Positions 58,601 through 64,000 of a stretch of DNA of 64,000 nucleotides are shown here, piece after piece. A model generated the notes under the pieces. The model had not been told where the DNA came from and searched no databases. It worked only from the letters and a program-made list of their open reading frames with translations. Both the position numbers and the translations under genes were made by a program. Position 1 is the first letter of the stretch; the number at the start of each line of letters is the position of its first letter. The DNA is from Entonaema liquescens. Its lineage: Eukaryota > Ascomycota > Sordariomycetes > Xylariales > Xylariaceae. The stretch lies in the NCBI GenBank assembly GCA_902805475.1, contig CADCSX010000003.1, positions 2,604,001 to 2,668,000 on the forward strand, in the 5' to 3' direction.

Positions 58601-60643
58601 ATGTACCTAAGGTAACTATGCAATATACACAACTTTAGTCTGTTCATCAACATGAAGCAACCTGCACTTTACATGTAAATATTTCCGGAGGTTGCATGCT
58701 TGATGTTGAGACGAATGCCATCCTATTTCTAAATCCTAACTTATACAAAAGTTAAAGATAGATGGGAACAGATTGAAGCCAAGTCTTTCTCATGTTTTGT
58801 CGAGGAGTATTTTACCCCCTTATACCCATTCAGGTCTCCTTCAAAAGTGTACTTAGTTACCGCCCGGTTAGTGGTCAGCGAGCCTAGAACGTCGGCCAAT
58901 GCAGGCCCTGTTCCTTGAAGCGGACGAGTTGATCGTGCAATGCATGATTGAATGTAGCTAGCGTGGATATGTTACTCCACCTGTTGCCCACCCGCCGTCC
59001 ATCGACGGGTTAGTGTAAAATACATACCTAGTACCGTACCTACAGATGTAGACGAAGCTAATAGGGTACATTTTTTTGTGTAGTTTTTGTATCTAGGCAA
59101 CTAGGTATGTAAGTATACACTAGGTAGATATGCGCCTGGACATGCGCCAGAAGAGGTAGGTACTACGCTAGAAAGTCACAACAGAACTGGAACTTGCCTG
59201 CCAACAACTGATGAAAGTTCCATACCACTTGCACTTGACCTTGACCTCATAAAAATACCCAAAGTCTGGTATAAGGTACCATCTAATCCATCCAATCCGT
59301 ACAAATACATCCAAGTCGCGTACGGATTACACAACACTTTTAAGTACCTAACGTAGGTAAGCCAAGACTATTTCCAAGTACAGATTTTCTGCCCGTGATT
59401 GGCAGAAACATTGTACCTAAGCATTGGCGAAAACGAAAGGAAAAATAACGTCTCGCTGTCTCTCGCCTGACACCATCCATCCTCGTCATTGAACACTCAC
59501 GTCTTTTCTTTTTTTTTTTTTTTTTTCTTTCCTCCTTACGTCTCTATCCTTTCAACCTCTCCACCGTTCGTTCGTCCCAGCCACTTTTTGAATACATTTC
59601 AACCTGCTCTAAAGCTGTGGTGCTACTAAGCCTTAGCTTACGAGTTAGGAAAATTAATATCGCTTTTGATTGTAGGATTCGGATTCCTCTCGTTGAGTAT
59701 TCTCTCGATAACACGGTACCCCTCGATCTTTTCTTCTTCGCTCGGTCGCTTCACATCCAGCATCAAATCGTGTTTCGGAAAGACAAAAAAAAATAATATT
59801 CCGATCGTGATCAGTAACGTGCCTCGTTCACGTTATCGTCCGTCCCATCGCTCAGTTCGCTTATTATTTATTATTATTTGTTCGACCAGCTTCATCGATC
59901 TCGCATTTCTCCATCGCATCGCATCGCATCCTCTGCAGTTTTACGTACTCTATTAATAAATAAGGTTTATACCTGTGCTCTCGACCCGGCAAGCGACCGT
60001 TACTAGCAAGCCGCGCTTGTCTACCCTACTTTAATTGTCACCTCCGTGTAAGTGACAGCTACTTATTTGCTTAATTCGGAAAAATAGATCAAGGAAAGCA
60101 GAGAAGATCAAGTACAACAGATATTTGTTCGGAGCTGGAGAACTTTCTATCAAGTGGTTCGATATTTCAATCTTGCCACAGGGCATTTGCTTGAAGTTTT
60201 GAAATTGGCATAAGGCGGAGTCACAAAACCATATTTTTACCATAAGCTTCAGCTTGTCATCCCATTCTTCCCGGCTTTCCACAAGTGTCCATCATTACAC
60301 GTTTCGGGCTTTTAAGACTAGTGTTTCCCGATTGTTCCATTGCGGCAAGACCCAGGACGCCGGTCGGTTACATCTGCACAGAACACAGCTGACTTGAACT
60401 TTTTTATCGTCATGCAGTATTCCGCCTGTTCGCGTCATATTCAGACATTTAACAAGGCGTAAAAAACTACGACTTGATCGTCGAGACGACAACTCGATTC
60501 GGCATTGTAATTCCCCTTTATCGTGACGTAATACACCCAACAGAGACTTTTGCGCCAGTTAGCCGATACTTGCAATTATCAATATCTTTGTTCGTTTTAT
60601 GGGTTCTTGGTAACCTAAAGGAATTTGAGGCGAGTCAATCTAT
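55608..60643. other. 5-kb gene-free stretch
   Basis: No coding sequence is supported. It contains many TAGGTA/TACCTA motifs (58550-58620, 59030-59130), a poly-T/poly-A pair at 56560-56590, and in its last kilobase a strong pyrimidine tract and a CT-rich leader that probably belong to the gene at 60644. Open frames at 56635-56976, 57694-57882 and 59666-59956 look like chance. I cannot exclude a non-coding RNA or fast-evolving small genes. Confidence 0.45.
59503..59535 (+). promoter_or_regulatory. Long pyrimidine tract upstream of the 60.6-kb gene
   Basis: A CTTTTC and poly-T/C tract of about 33 nt in a wider C/T-rich zone to 59600. Such tracts are a common fungal promoter and transcription-start feature. 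It would imply a leader of up to about 1 kb. Confidence 0.4.
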
Positions 60644-63568
60644 ATGCCTAGATTTCCGGTCACCTTTCGGCGGAAATCTACCGCGGCAGAAGATCCAAAT
60701 GGACCGGTAACAGAGCATTCTTTCCGGGTCCTGGAACGGACTGAAGTAGGCAGTGGAAAATCTTTTGATGGTGGTGCCAGGTTGGCCAGGATGACGGGGT
60801 CTGCGCCTAGACCCAATGTTCCAGACCTCGCTGCGGAGGATACCAATCTGTTCGCAGGCTTGAAAAATAATCGGTACGTGCGAGTTATGTAATCTTTCCA
60901 ACAGTGTTTTTTTTTTTTTTTCCTGTCCTTTTCTATTTTTGCTGCGGCTTCATCGCCAAGAAATGGCACCCCCGGGCAGTACATAGTAGACTGCTTTACG
61001 ACGGTACCTCGAATTACTCAGATTTTAGCACGCTATTGTCTCAGACGTTCGTACACTTATATTACTAGGCCTGGCCCTAGCGTGGTGCAATTTTACTGAT
61101 CCTCCCTAGTGGTAGTGGAAGTTCCAACACTACCAAAACAGCTTCCGATAATTCCTCTCGTCACAGCAACGCCTCTACGGCTCCTTCATCAACAGATTTA
61201 CCACCACAGGACGACTGGCGTGGTGCTAATAGAAAATCCGTATCAATGGCAGACGTTCCTGCTCCGCTAGCACCTAAGAATCACGGCAACTTCCTTAAAC
61301 AGGCAGGCCGAACTTTCTCTTTCGGTAGCAGAAAGAGTACATTGCCAACTATACCGGCGGAGGACTCGGTCCCGGCCGTGCCGGCGATGCCTGACGAATA
61401 TAGTCCAGGCACACCCCGTGGTCGCTCACGGGCTGAGACCGCTTCGACGGTCAGCACAGCGACACCACCTAAGGTCGAAGACAGGGACTTCATGTTGGAT
61501 CTAGGCGGTGATCTTAGCAGCATGCTGAAGTTCGATAAACGTGCCAGTGTCGCTACTATAAAAGAACGTAGCTTGATGGCAAACAGAGCCAGCCAGCCTA
61601 CGCCACTTCATCTTGACAACTCCGTTCCCGTTGAGCCCCCGCAGCATTCGTGGGCCAGCCAACATTCGAATGACGGACTGTTAACATCTGGGCGGACATT
61701 GACGTCCCCTGCTACTAATGAAATGCAGCCTCCACCTGTTCCCAAACATCACCACACTCCCGTAGAACGCCGACGATCAGACGATGATGATGAAGATACA
61801 ACACTGTTGAGGGAGTCTCTCGCCGCTACAGAATACCTAGCTAACGAAGAACCGGGCCCTCTTGATCCTGGACGATATAGGAGAGACGAAGGTAGTACTC
61901 TGAGCTTTAGGTCTGGCGCCACCGAGCCGTACTCCAGATCGACCAGGTTCGATAACAAGGGCGACGACGACAATCTCTTCGATAGACCCACTAGTCGTCC
62001 CAAGTTAACATCCAGAATGGGTCCTCGTTCGCACACTATGCCGCAGAATAAGGTTATGACTCCCGCGGAATTTGAGAAGTATCGCCAAGACAAAGCCCGG
62101 GATGAGATCATGGGGATAGCCGACGAAGAGGAGTCAGATAAGGAGGAAGAGGATAATTATGACGATGATGAAGATGAGCGGGAGAAAACAAAGCAGCTTG
62201 CCAAGCAGAGGAAGAAGCAAGAGGCCCACATGACTGTTTATCGGCAGCAGATGATGAAGGTAACCGGCGAGTCAACTAATGCTCATGCCTCTCGCCCTAG
62301 CATCTCGATATCGATGAGCACACCGAATTTGGTATTAAACGACGGTCCTGGCAAAGGTATTTCCCCGATTCCTCCTTCAGATGGCTCCGATTCCGACGAA
62401 GAGGTGCCTCTAGCGATTCTTGCAGCCCATGGGTTCCCCAACAAGAACAGGCCACCAACGCGTCTCAATAACATGTCGTCCAACCCTAATTTACGAGCCT
62501 CCGTACAACCATCCTATGTTGGCGGACCAGGATCCATCGCGGGCGATAATAACGGCCAGGGAGTTACCAGTGGTGGCAATCTACCACCATTTGCTAGAAA
62601 TTACCCCAGGATCCATACCTTGGCGCGGGCTTAATTAACCAGCCCCCAGAGAATCATTTGCCCTGGGCGGAGGATCGGCTCCTTCGAACAGGGCGGTGCC
62701 CACTGGCGGTCTAGTCGGCGTGATTGCTAACGAAGAGCGATCAAGGGCGTTGCGACGTGGTAGCCCGGCAGTTGACGGCTCGAGGAATTCTTTCCCTCTC
62801 CCCCTAAACGTGCAAGCGAACGGACCAATGCCGAATGGGGGTTTTGACCCTATGAGTGTCATTCCTCCTCAGGCGATGTACCCAATGGGCATGCCGCAGA
62901 TGCCGAACCCATCGTTAACACCCGGGGATCAAGCACAGATCCAGATGACGCAGCAGATGCAGCAATTCATGCAGATGCAGATGCAATTTATGCAAATGAT
63001 GGCTACCCGTGGTCCAGGACAAGAGCAAATGCAAGCGCCATTTCGACCCCAAGGACATATGCCAACACATTCTATGGGATCTCTGGCAGATGCACCGCGC
63101 AATTCATTCATGGGCGATCTGATGGTGAATCAAATGGGCCAAGGGATGAATCTAGATCTTCCGAGGGGTGATGCGCAAATGCGAACGATGAGCATGGTTC
63201 AGCCAAGTTCAGCATCGTGGCTTCAGGCTCCTCAGGCCGGCTATGCCCCTTCTATACGTGCCCAGGGCGCGGGCTATACTCCTTCCATTGCCCCCTCAGA
63301 GCGTAGCAATATTGGATTGCCTGGGCGTTACCGACCAGTCTCTAGTGTTGCGATGGGCGATCACAGCAGAACCGCTACCATGTCTGGTGCCATGCCGGTC
63401 CTCCACTCGAAGCTCCAAGCCGAAACGAAAGTGACTGCTGTAGATAAAGACGAGGACGATGATGACGAGCAGGGATGGGAAGCCATGAAAGCAAAACGAG
63501 AAAAGAAGAGGAGTCTCTGGCGATCCAAGAAGAGTTTTGGGGACGATATCGGGGCACTTATCAGTTAA
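60644..63568 (+). CDS. Conserved low-complexity fungal protein of unknown function, two apparent frameshifts
   Basis: Exon 1 (60644-60873) joins exon 2 (61110-63568) across a 236-nt intron. With two bases restored the product is about 896 aa. I do not know a function. Seen: a basic N-terminus (MPRFPVTFRRKSTA) and RVLERTEVGSGKSFDGGARL; Ser/Thr/Pro-rich segments with many potential phosphorylation sites; an acidic stretch (DEEESDKEEEDNYDDDEDE) followed by a basic coiled-coil-like helix (REKTKQLAKQRKKQEAH); a Met/Gln-rich stretch near 62940-63005; and a C-terminus RSLWRSKKSFGDDIGALI. The frame breaks at a C4 run (62604-62607) and again at a C5 run (62643-62647). Adding one C to each gives continuous YPQDPYLGAGLINQPPRES, which makes sense on both sides. 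It may be a regulatory or scaffold protein, but this is a guess. Confidence 0.72.
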
Positions 63569-64000
63569 GGACGGATATACATTCCTATGGTCTATATCAT
63601 GATCCTGGGCTACATAAAATAGGAGCACGTACGAAGGGCAGCCATTCTAATCGATCGAGCTCTCAACCACACTTCCTTCGGTATCTTTTTCATCTAATAG
63701 GAGACCGTCTGGAACAGAGAACTGGGTTTGGTCCTTGTATATTTCAAGATCACAAGTGGAAACATATCCTGCGATGTGGGACGAGGCGTATATGGCTTCT
63801 TGAGGAAGATTTGGCTTTTTATTGGATAAGAGAAAGACCTGCCATTTAGAATAAAGAGAACCCGTGGATGGATTAGGTGTGTATGTCTGAAGTTCGTGGT
63901 GGGACGATTCAGGATAGAACACCCCTATATATCGGTAATCTAATACTTTATCTACCCAGCCATCTACCCCCGACAATAATCTTTAATTATGGATATATCT
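63569..64000. other. 3' flank at the window end
   Basis: Downstream region of the preceding gene. Overlapping chance frames on both strands (63475-63849, 63647-63976) show no domain. Confidence 0.4.

Noticed and set aside
59666..59956. 96-codon open frame in the leader of the 60.6-kb gene
   Set aside because: Ser/Ile/Phe-rich composition follows from the C/T-rich leader; at most an upstream ORF.
1..64000. tRNA, rRNA and CRISPR features
   Set aside because: Looked for T-loop-like GGTTCGA motifs, 5S-like boxes and spaced direct repeats; nothing met the pattern. A covariance-model scan would be decisive.

Overview
The window comes from a filamentous ascomycete (Pezizomycotina, most likely Sordariomycetes). 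The gene content shows this: a highly reducing type I PKS, a HET-domain relic, a Zn2Cys6 regulator, a fungal rhodopsin-like membrane protein and a BAHD/Tri101-type acyltransferase. So does gene structure: introns of about 46-90 nt with GTAAGT-like donors and CTAAC/CTGAC branch points. Short TACCTAGGTA-like palindromes are scattered between genes. No rRNA, tRNA or CRISPR array was recognised.

Layout. 0.9-10 kb is housekeeping: a STE20/GCK-family kinase (+), TEL2 (-), and UBA3, the NEDD8 E1 catalytic subunit (+), which diverges from TEL2. 10-17 kb is accessory: an unknown 219-aa protein, a Zn2Cys6 transcription factor, and a small secreted Cys-rich protein diverging from a secreted S33 peptidase. 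17.9-26.3 kb is an eight-exon KS-AT-DH-MT-ER-KR-ACP polyketide synthase (-). 29-36 kb holds a rhodopsin-domain membrane protein, a trichothecene-3-O-acetyltransferase-like enzyme, a 385-bp inverted-repeat element and a SnoaL-like protein. 39-46 kb holds an F-box/ankyrin protein and a broken HET / ankyrin / WD40 locus. 46-50 kb is conserved: a cation diffusion facilitator and GAR transformylase (ADE8). 51.7-55.6 kb holds an FAD monooxygenase and a six-exon C2H2 protein. 55.6-60.6 kb is a 5-kb gene-free stretch, followed by a conserved low-complexity fungal protein of unknown function (60.6-63.6 kb).

The PKS with the acyltransferase, SnoaL-like protein, FAD monooxygenase, Zn2Cys6 regulator and S33 hydrolase suggests a loose biosynthetic neighbourhood. 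The genes are interrupted by unrelated loci and no P450 or transporter is visible, so this grouping is inference.

The most general observation concerns sequence integrity. Several otherwise well-preserved genes, including conserved TEL2, each need single bases restored, mostly in short homopolymers, to read through. This looks like systematic homopolymer contraction in the assembly rather than independent gene death, and it affects how every broken gene here should be read. Exon boundaries were assigned by eye from splice consensus, frame and family resemblance.
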